NCBI GenBank assembly: GCA_964016885.1 | Contig: OZ024740.1 | Location: 298,312,525-298,376,524 of the forward strand | Origin: Eledone cirrhosa | Lineage: Eukaryota; Mollusca; Cephalopoda; Octopoda; Eledonidae | DNA length: 64,000 nt | Reading direction: 5' to 3' | Shown: piece after piece, positions 32,326 through 42,800 of the stretch | How positions within the stretch are numbered: the stretch's first letter is position 1 | Layout of the letters: each line of letters begins with the position of its first letter | Notes under the pieces: generated by a model | The model's database searches: none | Seen by the model: the letters and a program-made list of their open reading frames with translations, nothing else | What the model was told of the DNA's origin: nothing | Made by a program: the position numbers and the translations under genes

Positions 32326-32484
32326 TTGCTACACTTTCTATAGCCGCCCATCATTTATTTCTTACTTATCATGTTTCAGCTATCATTCCGATTAAGGCTG
32401 TGCTGTGTTTACTCTGGTTAAATATCTTAGCTATGAACTGGTGTTCCTTGCAGATTGTCACTCAACTTAAACATACTTTGCTAT

Positions 32485-32660
32485 CAGAGTGGAGTTGGCC
32501 GTCCACAGGTGCGAGCCCCGCAAGGTGGTGTGGCTGCTCTGGCATCTCCCTCACCGTCCTCCAGAGCAATGTATTTTTCATCTTGTTGGCCGGGACCCAG
32601 GGGCAGAGGGGAAGTCAGTTGAGGTACAGGATACTCATTCAGACGTCACTTTCTCTCTAT
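32485..32660 (+). repeat. Dispersed repeat DR2, copy 3
   Basis: GGAGTTGGCCGTCCACAGGT, CACCGTCCTCCAGAGCAATG and GGCCGGGACCCAGGGGCAGA parallel the 17.64 kb copy. Confidence 0.6.
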
Positions 32661-32672
32661 TTCTTGTGGAGG

Positions 32673-32762
32673 TGCATGACCTAGTGGTAAGGGTGTTGGA
32701 CTTACGATTATAATGTCATGTGTTTGATTCCTGGGCTGGATTGCATGCTGGTGCTTTTTGTC
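32673..32762 (+). mobile_element. SINE family S head
   Basis: GGAGGTGCATGACCTAGTGG, AAGGGTGTTGGACTTACGAT and TTTGATTCCTGGGCTGGATT: tRNA-like head only. Confidence 0.7.
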
Positions 32763-32853
32763 ATGAAACCAAAACGACCACTTTACAGTGTGAACTGGGG
32801 ATATGTCATTCATAATGAAAACAATAAAAATAAGATATTTGCTAGAATTTCAG

Positions 32854-33051
32854 ATGGATGTCATAGAAAAACTGAAATCCTCAAATGCTGGTAACTTATC
32901 TGATACAGAAATTGAAGACACTTCCCACTCTGTAGAATTTAGAGTTTTCAAAAGGGATGTCCCAAGGAGATTAAAAGGGGGATCCAAAATGCACAAAGCA
33001 GCATTGTTTCCACCTGGTGTGGAAAAGAATTGCCTGCAGAGAATGAAAGAT
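32854..33051 (+). CDS. Candidate exon, unrecognised protein
   Basis: A 198-bp stretch preceded by acceptor GCTAGAATTTCAG and followed by a possible donor GTAAAA. It encodes 66 residues starting MDVIEKLKSSNAGNLSDTE and containing VFKRDVPRRLKGGSKMHKAA. The composition is protein-like and matches no repeat I know. The ATG right after the acceptor could be the start codon, with the exon 5' end in untranslated sequence. If the donor is not used, the frame runs to a stop at 33,139. No function can be given. Confidence 0.4.
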
Positions 33052-33141
33052 GTAAAATATACTTACTACGAAAAGATAAATATTTCACCACCTACTATCA
33101 ACCACTTTAAGGATGGGGCAAACGATGCAATGGACAGCTGA

Positions 33142-33720
33142 AAACTTGGCTGCACACCCTGAAATGCGACATCTAAATACACCTGGGATCAAGTTTCTTC
33201 GGTACCTGTGATAGAATTGCGATTGATTATCCCTCATTTATTCAATTGCCTCCGATTGTCACGTGTGGTTTGCATTCGTGAAGGACAGTGAATTCCTTTG
33301 ATGGAGCTGGCTAAATTCCCCCTGGGTGAACACAGCCACAAGTACAAATAAGTATCATAAGGCCAAGAAGTATTATTGACCTAACAGTACTTACTTATTT
33401 GTATTATTGAGCTTATATTGTGAAGCAAATAAATCTAATTTGATAAAAATACCTTTATCTATTTTTAAAAGATTGTTAAATCAACATGTAAATACCTCTA
33501 TTTTACTTTTTTTACAAAATTGTTATATCAATGTGTAGATTGAACATTGGGAAATTAAATGAAAATAGCTTTGGCTCCCAAAGAGTTAAATATATGACAC
33601 ATCTTGCACATTTGTTCAATGACAAGACACAAGCTTCATTCATAAGTCCTCAATGATTAATACCATTCTGCAAACAAATCTGATTTTGTTGGATGTAATT
33701 ACTGTATTTGTCTTTGTAAG
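33142..33720. other. Unassigned (possible intron)
   Basis: Lies between the two plus-strand exon candidates. I searched the minus strand here for the missing KNTC1 3' exons and found none. Confidence 0.35.
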
Positions 33721-33903
33721 GTGTATTCTCCACAATCTGACTTAAATTTTCTTCCATTATTAACTGGAAAATTGATCCCATCACCTAGAAATACAAGTAA
33801 GGGAAACAATAATGAAGCAAGAAAAACAAGTTATTCTCATCACAAATTCATGTATTTAAAACCTAGTAACATTGTATATATTGGTGTACCATCAACTTTA
33901 TGA
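33721..33903 (+). CDS. Candidate terminal exon, unrecognised protein
   Basis: Preceded by acceptor TTTGTCTTTGTAAG and open in phase 0 to a stop at 33,901-33,903. It encodes VYSPQSDLNFLPLLTGKL through LKPSNIVYIGVPSTL. It joins in phase with 32,854-33,051 to make a 126-residue chain. Unrecognised. It could also be a chance open frame of 61 codons. Confidence 0.35.
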   Translation: MYSPQSDLNFLPLLTGKLIPSPRNTSKGNNNEARKTSYSHHKFMYLKPSNIVYIGVPSTL

Positions 33904-33913
33904 TTCTAAACTT

Positions 33914-34265
33914 AGCAATAGAACTCATCAGCTATCGATATAAGCACCAGTCATGTACTAAGATAGCATTAGAACTCATTACCTATCGCTATAAGCACCA
34001 GTCATATACTAACATAGCAATAGAACCCACCACCAACTGATATAAGCACTAGTTATGTACTAACATAGCATTAGAACCCACCATCTATTGATATAAGCAC
34101 CAGTTATGTACTAACATAGCAATAGAACCCACCAACAACTGATATAAACACCAGTTATGTACTAATATAGCAATTGAACCCACCATCTATCAATATAAAC
34201 ACCTGTTATGTACTAACATACCAATAGAACTCACCACCAACTGAATTAAGCACCAGTCATGTATT
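33914..34265 (+). repeat. 51-bp minisatellite, about 6.8 copies
   Basis: Unit roughly CAATAGAACCCACCAC / CAACTGATATAAGCACCAGT / TATGTACTAACATAG, total 51 bp. Units differ by a few bases each, and two sub-types alternate (CACCAACTG and CATCTATTG versions). Confidence 0.88.
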
Positions 34266-34344
34266 GGAGTTATTTCAAGTAACTTCAACAATGTCTAAAT
34301 GTGCCCATGTTAGTGTTATTATGTTATTATGAACACCACAGAGT

Positions 34345-34515
34345 GATGGAAATGCCAGTATCAGTAGAGCTCCAGACAAAATGATTTGCAGTATTTGGTT
34401 ACAACTTTGCCTTTCATCCTTCTGAGGTTGATAAAATAAAGTACCAGTCAAGTACAAGAGGTCGATATAATCGACTTTACCCACTCCTCAAAGTGCTGGC
34501 CAAAAATGAATTGTT
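34345..34515 (+). mobile_element. SINE-A, degenerate
   Basis: AGTATCAGTAGAGCTCCAGA, then CAACTTTGCCTTTCATCCTT, then AAAGTACCAGTCAAGTAC. Tail eroded. Confidence 0.65.
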
Positions 34516-34548
34516 AATAACACTGCAACTGTTAACTCCTTCTTAATG

Positions 34549-34760
34549 TGAAGGTGCATGGTATAGTGGTTAGGGTACTGTCCTCACAATTGTAAGTCTG
34601 TGGGTTTGATTTTTGGAATGGTCTGCATGTTGTGCCCTTGAGTGAAACATTTCATGTTGCACCAGTCCACTCAGTTGGAAAGAATGATTTGTGACACCAC
34701 TAGTGCCAAACTTTACTGTGATATGCCTTTCCCTTGAACAACATCAGTAGTATGGAGAGG
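34549..34760 (+). mobile_element. SINE family S, degenerate
   Basis: Head GAAGGTGCATGGTATAGTGG, TTAGGGTACTGTCCTCACAA and GTGGGTTTGATTTTTGGAAT; eroded body. Confidence 0.6.
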
Positions 34761-34885
34761 ACAAACTGCTTTGTTTTCCTCAAAACACCTTACTCATACT
34801 TGTATCTTGGAGAGGAACTTTCCAACTCTTAATCCATTGTTAGTTATGATGGGGGTGGGGGGGGGGGGGCTATTTTAATATCATC

Positions 34886-35130
34886 TTTAACGCTTTTATG
34901 ACCATATTTCTAATGAAATACACTATTTTAATTAATTAATGAAGAATTTTGAAGGTTTTACTAAAATCATTAATTATTTCATTAATAAGATAGTAACTTA
35001 ATGTCTTACATAATGTCCCATATAAAATGATGTTGGAAGATTTTAATTTAAATTGGAAACCTTTAAAATGGGAGGTTTTATTTCATAGAACCAGAGCCAG
35101 TTTTGGTCAGGTTGGTAACAAAAGGGTTAA
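34886..35130. mobile_element. piggyBac-type MITE, second subfamily
   Basis: Left region ATGACCATATTTCTAATGAA; right end GGTTGGTAACAAAAGGGTTAA with terminal TTAA. The interior matches the element split at 55,908-56,012 and 56,236-56,320. Confidence 0.7.
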
Positions 35131-35264
35131 AGAAGTAAGATCTTTCAATAGTTACATCTAAAGTATATATCGACTGATTTATTTATTAACTGTGAATATC
35201 ATCAGTTATTTTATTATAAGTACTAGACCGAGTTCAAATCCAGGAATAAAACACAATCATTTCA

Positions 35265-35562
35265 TTTTCATTTTACATCCACTTTTTCCCTGCTTGCAAG
35301 GGTGGGACGGGAACTGATTCTGGCTTGATTTCTACAGCTTCCTAACACCAACCTCATTTACAGCGAGTGCTGGGTGCTTTTTTGCCGTGGAATGATATGG
35401 ACCCCAGTCCCTATCATCTCATTTCTACAGCTGAGTAAACTGGAGCAATGTGAAATAAAGTGTCTTGCTCAAGAAAACAACACATCACCCGGTCTGAGAA
35501 TTGAACTCACAACCTTTCGATTGCAAGGTCAATGCTCTAACCACTAAGCCATGTGCCTCCAA
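35265..35562 (-). mobile_element. SINE with LINE-A tail, full length
   Basis: Minus strand: head GGAGGCACATGGCTTAGTGG, GCATTGACCTTGCAATCGAA and GTGAGTTCAATTCTCAGACC. Then CTTGAGCAAGACACTTTATT, and the LINE-A type tail AGCTGTAGAAATCAAGCC down to the low end (ATGAAAATGAAATG). Same build as 63,575-63,902. Confidence 0.8.
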
Positions 35563-35587
35563 TGTGGATGTAAATAGTTTTATTACC

Positions 35588-35907
35588 ATTTAACTCCTTA
35601 GCATTTACATTACTCTATATTTACTATAGTATTTTCATGGTAAACATCTTATCTCACATAATATTGAATTTACGAGACTCGAATAGCATAGACTTAACCC
35701 TTTAGTAAATATAGAGTAATGTAAATGCTATTGTATTTTTGTGGTAAAGGCTTTATCTCACATAATATTGAATCTACAAGATTTTGATATTATTTATATG
35801 AGAACAATACCTTAACGTCAGTATGAGTGGCTGGTTACAGCCAGTTTGAACAGAAAGAGGTGAAAGAATTCTGGCTGGATATGGCTGGTTTCAATGCTAA
35901 AGGGTTA
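35588..35907. mobile_element. Two joined piggyBac-type MITEs
   Basis: One starts TTAACTCCTTAGCATTTACA. A second begins within it at TTAACCCTTTAGTAAATATA (35,695) and runs to ATGCTAAAGGGTTAA (35,907). The repeated block AATATTGAAT and ATATAGAGTAATGTAAATGC shows that one copy is in, or rearranged with, the other. Confidence 0.72.
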
Positions 35908-36225
35908 ATCTCCTTGATCTGCTATCAGAAGAAATGTTATACTAACTGAACCAATTGAAAAAAAAAAACATTCACTGACCTGATGAGTTATGGCAGAAGC
36001 AATACATTTATTTGTTGTTGATAGTAAAGAACTGAACAACTTCTTTGCACCAATAGAAATAATTTTCTGCACAAAAATATAATCAAAATATAATTCTTAG
36101 CATTTTGGAATAAAAATAAATAAAAGAAGAGGAGTAACAAAACAGTGCATGTCTTTTTTTAAAACTTATATACCTATAATAGGTTTGATTGAATAGCATT
36201 GCAAATGTAGACATTCAACTAGGTA

Positions 36226-36598
36226 CTCTCAGGCCTTGAATAATCGCCCCTCTCTCGCTTATTAATTTTTCAGACTTTTTCCACCACTTGTTGCTCTTAT
36301 TCCACCCCTCACCACTTATTAAATGTTTCTAATCTATCTCAGGCAAAATTTTATTTTAAGTGGTAGCATTCCTACGACAATTGATTTTCTTTAGACATTA
36401 AAAATATTATGACAAAAAAAGTACATTACGTTATAATATAAATAGGATAGGTTGGGGTCACAATATGTATATTAAAAAACTAATTCTGGCTTTAAAAAAA
36501 AAAAAATCAATGGAGACAACCTAGAAAAATGACCGATTTTCCACCCCCACCAACTCTCTTATTCTAACTCTCACCTCCTATTATTTGGGACCTGAGAG
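36226..36598. mobile_element. MITE M1, complete copy
   Basis: Left end CTCTCAGGCCTTGAATAATC; right end ATTATTTGGGACCTGAGAG. These are inverted repeats (CTCTCAGGYCYYRAATAAT). The 373-bp body is shared with 39,557-39,883. TA precedes the left end and TT follows the right. No coding capacity. Confidence 0.82.
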
Positions 36599-36677
36599 TT
36601 AAAAAAAAATATAGAGATTTCTCAGTCAACATGGAAAACTAATCAGATATATAATGAAAAAGTAATCTGTGAAATAC

Positions 36678-36801
36678 CTTGAGTAATTTATCATTAATGT
36701 CAACTGACATCAGGAGACAGGAAAGTGCACATACAGGAAGCTCTAAATTAAGGAAATGCTTCGCAAATATATCAAGATCCAAAGACTGAACATCTGGACA
36801 T
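36678..36801 (-). CDS. KNTC1: KNTC1 exon (13th in window)
   Basis: Acceptor TTTTTTTCCAG, donor GTATTT. Enters in phase 2 and leaves in phase 0. Encodes CPDVQSLDLDIFAKHFLNLE then LPVCALSCLLMSVDINDKLL. The LELPxxALxCLxL block is a KNTC1 hallmark. No downstream exon found. Confidence 0.87.
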
Positions 36802-39800
36802 CTGGAAAAAAACCAAACAAAAACATTGTTATATCTGATCAAGATAAAGCGAGAGAGTATTTGAATTCATAAAAAAACTCATCGCTAGAACAGCTCTTAA
36901 AACAGCCAAATACTGTCAAAGACAGCGATGGGCAAAAATGCCTCAGAGGACAGAGACCAGCAGCAAGTAATTTAAACTTTAAAATTACAAGCCAACAAAT
37001 GAGTTTTAACCTAAAAGAAATAGCAGTCAAATCTCCTACGAATCTATCCTACCATCTTAAAAATGAAAGAACACATTTGGTTTTGGAGTTCTGGAAAAAT
37101 ATAACATAACAAAATAACAGGATGGTCTGTTTTATCAGAATGACTTAAGGCTACACAACAATAACCAGCTTTAAAATTATTTTAGAGCAAGTTGAAATAT
37201 ATATAACCATTTTATAATGCACAAACCTTTGGATTAAGTTGAAAGCATGTAGGCATTCATCTAGCTGCTCATCTTTATCAATAGTAGCTGGAAAAACAAA
37301 AATATAAATAATTTCTAACAAACACAGAAGGTAACAATTTATGTGGATGGAACAGTCAAATTCACTCCAGTATAAGATAAGTAGTAATGAAAGATAAAGA
37401 GTGAAGTTGATTCGAGCAAGATTTGAATACAGAACACTGTAAGTCATTTTCTCTGTAACTATGAATTCTATAATCCACCATCCACAACAAATAACAGTAA
37501 TAATATCTACCATATCTCCTGGCACAGAAGACACTATTTTTCTCCTAAAATAAGTCTTGAAAATCTACTATGAGTCCTGGAGGCCAAAGGTTGTGTTTCT
37601 CATAGGCATATCCTAACACCAGAGGAAAATTACCTATACTAGACAGTAATCTGAATTCCTGTATATGACTTCTCAATGAAGTGTATAAATTATACTTAGT
37701 TAAAGTAAATTAACAAAATATCATAAAAAATTAGGTAACAAGACCCGAAGTGCTAAGACCTTATTTTTATGTTTATTATTATTTTTCAAATTTGGGGTCA
37801 TCAACGTTGAGGTGTGCCCTTGAGGGCAGAGCATCTTCGACGATGGGAAATATGCTAACTTTGGTGCCATGCTATGACTTTGTAGGTGAAGGTATCATCA
37901 TCACAACTAACAACATAACCATCACCATTTAATGTCTGCTTCCAATGCTGGTATGTAATGGAAGGGGTTGTTACAGTCCGAGACAGTATTTATTTCAAAT
38001 TACTGCTTTCCTAGTTGGGTTAAAACTATGTTCCAATTTTTGGTATGGTTGCTACAGCTGGATGCTCTTCCTAACACCAACCACTTAATGTATTAGATGC
38101 TTTTCTACTTTAGGCACAAGGCCAGCAATTACCCAGTGCATTACTGGTACTTTATTTTATCGACCCCATAAGGATGAAAGGCAAAGTCAACCTCGGCGGG
38201 ATTTGAACCCAGATCGTAAAGGGACGTAACTATGCTGGAAATGGCACCAGCATTAGAGAGAGGTTTTCATGCCTGACAAGACTAAAGAGCATCTCTAACT
38301 TATGCTTGCTTTGTTCAAGCCTCAACCCTTTTATAGAGTGTATTGGGTGCATTTTGTCATGGCACCACCACAAAAGTTGATGCCTTGCTTACTCCTCGTA
38401 TATGGCAAGAAGGGTCCTCTCCACACTATGCCATCTTGGTTCTTTCAAGGCAAAAGTGGCCAATTTGAATGTTGGGGGATAGTGATAAGATAAAGAGAAA
38501 AAGAAAAAGAAGAGAATATGTCTCAAAACAATATAAGGAAATAAAAATAGAAGCAATGTTTTTTTTATAACAAACTGCAGAAATGTTGGAAAAAAAAAAA
38601 ATAGAAAAGAGTTGTAGAATTCTAAAAACAACTTACATTTATTCAAAATGGAAACAATAACAGTTTGCCAAGCTGAAGGTAATGATGGCATGAAACAAAG
38701 TGAAGGAATCTCAATAATGTGCAGCAGAATATTTTGAAGTTCTTTCATCTATAAAAATAACAATACAGAAAGTAATAAACTATCCTATGAAGAAGCTTCT
38801 AGATGCTTGTTGAGCTTGTTTAATATAGCAGCCAAATCTTCCTTACAAACTGACTGTCATAGATTGTACATATTAGATAATGCAGTCATAGATTACAATA
38901 TATGTGAAAAACAAAATGATATGTACTCTCGAGGTCTCACTAGCGATGGCCGTAGCAATTTATTTGTGACCTCTGCTGGGTTTTTTAATTTTAGGCTGGT
39001 TAGATTTTTTGAATTTAATACCTATATGTATAACTTTTCAATTCCAATTACTTGCACCAAGCTGACTTTGATATGTAAAATTGGGGGTTTGCTGTGTATC
39101 CTAATTTTGTTGTGTATGGGAACCCCACCCAGATTGGATTGGACTGGACTGTATAGAGAGAAAAGGACAGAGAAAGAGAGAAATTAAGTCTATTACATAC
39201 CATATTTAGATTCTTCATTTTTGTAATCAGAGATTCCCACAAGGTTAGGCTGTACATTTTATAATCAAGACACAACCAACTGACCAAACTAACTGCTTGT
39301 TGAGCCTGAAAAAAATTATGATATATTTACTTGTTGGTTAGACACAAAGACACATTTGTAAAGTAGGGTTACAGTTAATAGTTAAACCAATATATTACTG
39401 GTACATCAAGCATGATATTCATGAAACTTTGATACTTCTATTGTAGAGGATTAATAAACTTAATATCAACAATATCTTTCTTAGGCAAAAATACATACAC
39501 CATATTTTGGGGGCAGTAGAAGGGAGAATGTCATTTGATATTGGAGTCATCCTTTACTCTTGTGTCTCGAATAATAGTCCCCCACCCCCAACACTTATTA
39601 ATTTTTCAGATTTTTTTTCCACCCCACCCCTGCTCTTATCAAATTTTGCTAATTTATCTTTAGCAAAAATTTATTTTAAGTAGTAGCATTCCTGTGATAA
39701 TTAATTTTCTTTATACATGACAAAAAGTACATTACTAGAAATCCCATACATTATAAAATAAATAGGATGTGTTGGGGGTCTCAATATGTAAACTAAATGA

Positions 39801-42800
39801 CTAATTTTGCTTTTTAAAAAAATCAACAGAGACAACCTAGAAAAATTACCAATTCCCTCCTCCCATTATTTGGAACCTGAGAGTATAACAGTAATGAAAG
39901 TGAAGTGAAATTGTTTTAAACAGAGATTGAAATTGCATAACATATTCAATACAATAAAATTTCATCATCAAAGTTTTTACACACCATGAAAATATTCCTG
40001 AAATATCATCTTTATTACTATTGGCAGAATTTTGAACAAAATGCCTTGTTGTATTTAGCTACGTCCCTTTCTCCTGAATTCAAATTCCACTAGAGTTGGT
40101 TTTTCCTTTAATTCTAAAGGGGTGTTGATAAAAAATGTACATTATATATGGGGTTGATAAAATAAGTGCTAATAGAGTTACTAGAACTATTTTATTTGAC
40201 AATAGTTACTCTCCATCAAGATTTGATAGTGTATATAAAAACAAAAGAAATCACTAACAAACTTAACCAAAACTGCAGAATCAATATCCTCATTGAAAAA
40301 ATGTTTTTCATATCTGTGAACATAGTGGAAGAAATGCAGTGTTGAGAATGACCCATCAAACCCATGTAAGCATGAAAAAACGGATGTAAAAACGATGATG
40401 ATGATATAAGCTACAATTGTTTTCCATCATTTTTCTTTTTTTTAGTAGAATTCAAAATAGTCTTATCAAATTTAAATAATTATTGAAATTATTTTTAACC
40501 TTATTTCCATTACTATGATTCTTCCAAACGCTTTTAGCCAGTTTTTCTTTGTTGCAGTCTTCAAAGCTCTTTGCAGTCATGGCAATACTCATTTTCTCCA
40601 GGTTAACAATATACAGCTGGTTTCGAATTAATCTCCTTTTAGATAGGAACATTTTGAAAATTATTACATCAATTTAATGAATGTGGTTGAGATTAAAGAA
40701 AGGAATCAAGCAAGACAAGTATGTTACATAACCAAAAGACACAACTGACCCAGCAATTGAATTGATACAGACATTTTTATCAACATATGTAATCCATGTT
40801 ATAAATCCATTTTGTACTACTAACTATGATAGCCACTAATATCTGAAAGAAATTCTGTTGCTATATATGAATGAAGTCAACAGCAGAATTGCTAAAGCCA
40901 ATATTTGCCAATTTTCCAGTATGTTAGCGAAATGTGGAAATCTTTAGAACAGGCTTGATAAGAAACTTAATAGATTGTACATAAACTACTTGTGCAAAAC
41001 ACTGCACATTCACTGGCAGGTACTGAAGTCTCCAATTGCATGATTTTACCAGGAACCACTCTCTCCTATTTAGGTCCAGCTGCACTCATCAGATCATATT
41101 GTCAGATTAAATGATTAAAGCTTTCTGAAACATCAATCTTCAGGTAGAGAACAAATGCCACAATCAGTGGACAGAACAAATGCCACAAGAACATTGTCAT
41201 TGTTTACCAAAAGACTTTATAGCACCAGTTGAAAGAGCCTTCCTGCTAAGATCATCTACACGATGTAGCAGCCTCATCAGGAAAGGTACGAAGATTAGAA
41301 AATCTGAACAGAAGACAGAGATATGAGAGTCCTGCATTAGCACATGGTGCTGAATATGTCTTCCCAGCAACAGAACGTGTTATAACTATATTGGATTTGT
41401 CTGTCAGCCCTGCACACAGTCTTCAGTCGTCTGTCTCATAACTGATGTTATAGCTATCATGTTTAGGATGAACAAACAAAATATAGCAAGGAAATCTGTT
41501 CATAACACCTTAGCCGAAATATTGGATTCAGAAACAACATTAAATCTACCAATAGAGTAATTCAAGATACAGGTGTTGTGAGAGTTAAGTGTGAAAGGTT
41601 TCACAGCCATGGATTTGTTGGGTCTGTAGTAATGGCCACCACTCAGATTTTCTTTGAACTCACATCATCTCAAATCTGTGAGGCTCAATTTCTTAAGGTT
41701 TGATCTCATCACTATTTCCCAATATGATGATCATTGTCATTGTTAAAATGACAACGGAAATTTTATCAAACACACTGACACAAACACCAAAAAGATTAAC
41801 TACTTTATATTCACAAATGATATTACTTGTAATGGCACAAACCTGATTTCTTCAAGGCTCATTGATGTGATTTTTGTAATTTCCTCGATTGATGCCACAT
41901 CAAACAGACAGAGGAGAGCCTGTAATTGGTATACCCTTGACATGGTTGAGTTTTCAAACTATATAAAAACAACAACAGATATCAAATGAATGATGTTCTC
42001 TCCAGTAATGATATTCAAATATCTAAGATAATTTTCACTTTCATCCCAACATCTGTTTTACATACTTGCAGGGGGTGGGGTATTTATTTATTGGAACAAC
42101 TGATATTTTTAGAAGTTGATTCAACTTATGTCCTTGTTCAACTTGAACTCATGAAAGTTAGTAACCAAGAGGAACCAGTGTTTTTATGCAAGAGATATAA
42201 ATCTGCCACAGACTACCTGGCTAACAGCAAGATATGTTTCTCTTCTCTGAATATGATCTCAGCAGCAGAAAGAGAACGCAGCTGTTTAAACAGTTGCTAC
42301 AACCGTTCACTGTTCAACATCTATCTTTCCATGCTTGCTTGGGTTAGATGGGTCATTCACATTATGAGAAAAGTCTGGCCAGTTGGCAGCCTTGTACCTT
42401 GATCAAATGAACTGTATTTTGGGTGTATTGTTTTACAGCTGGATGCCCTTTCTAACACCAACCACATTTACAGTGTGGAACTGGGTCTGACCAGTTGACT
42501 GCGCTGTACCTTGCTCATAACACACACACACACACATATATATATGCAAAAGGTAAACAGAAATACCAAAGCAAACAACACTGTACAATGAATAAATATA
42601 TTAATTTATATAAAATATCAAAAATATTACCCCAGATGCTTTGCATTGAAAACTGATTATACAAGAAGAAAAGAAAAACAATGAGATGCTGACGTTGATA
42701 CTATCATCACCATTTAATGCCTATTTTCTCTGCTAGCAAGAGTTGGACAGGTCATCATAGACCAAGTCAGTAACCAGCTGGAGCCATTGATGGAGTTGGG

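Noticed and set aside
37151..37534. A 127-codon minus-strand open frame as a gene
   Set aside because: Only the 61-bp part at 37,227-37,287 is a KNTC1 exon; the flanks are intronic and include SINE debris.
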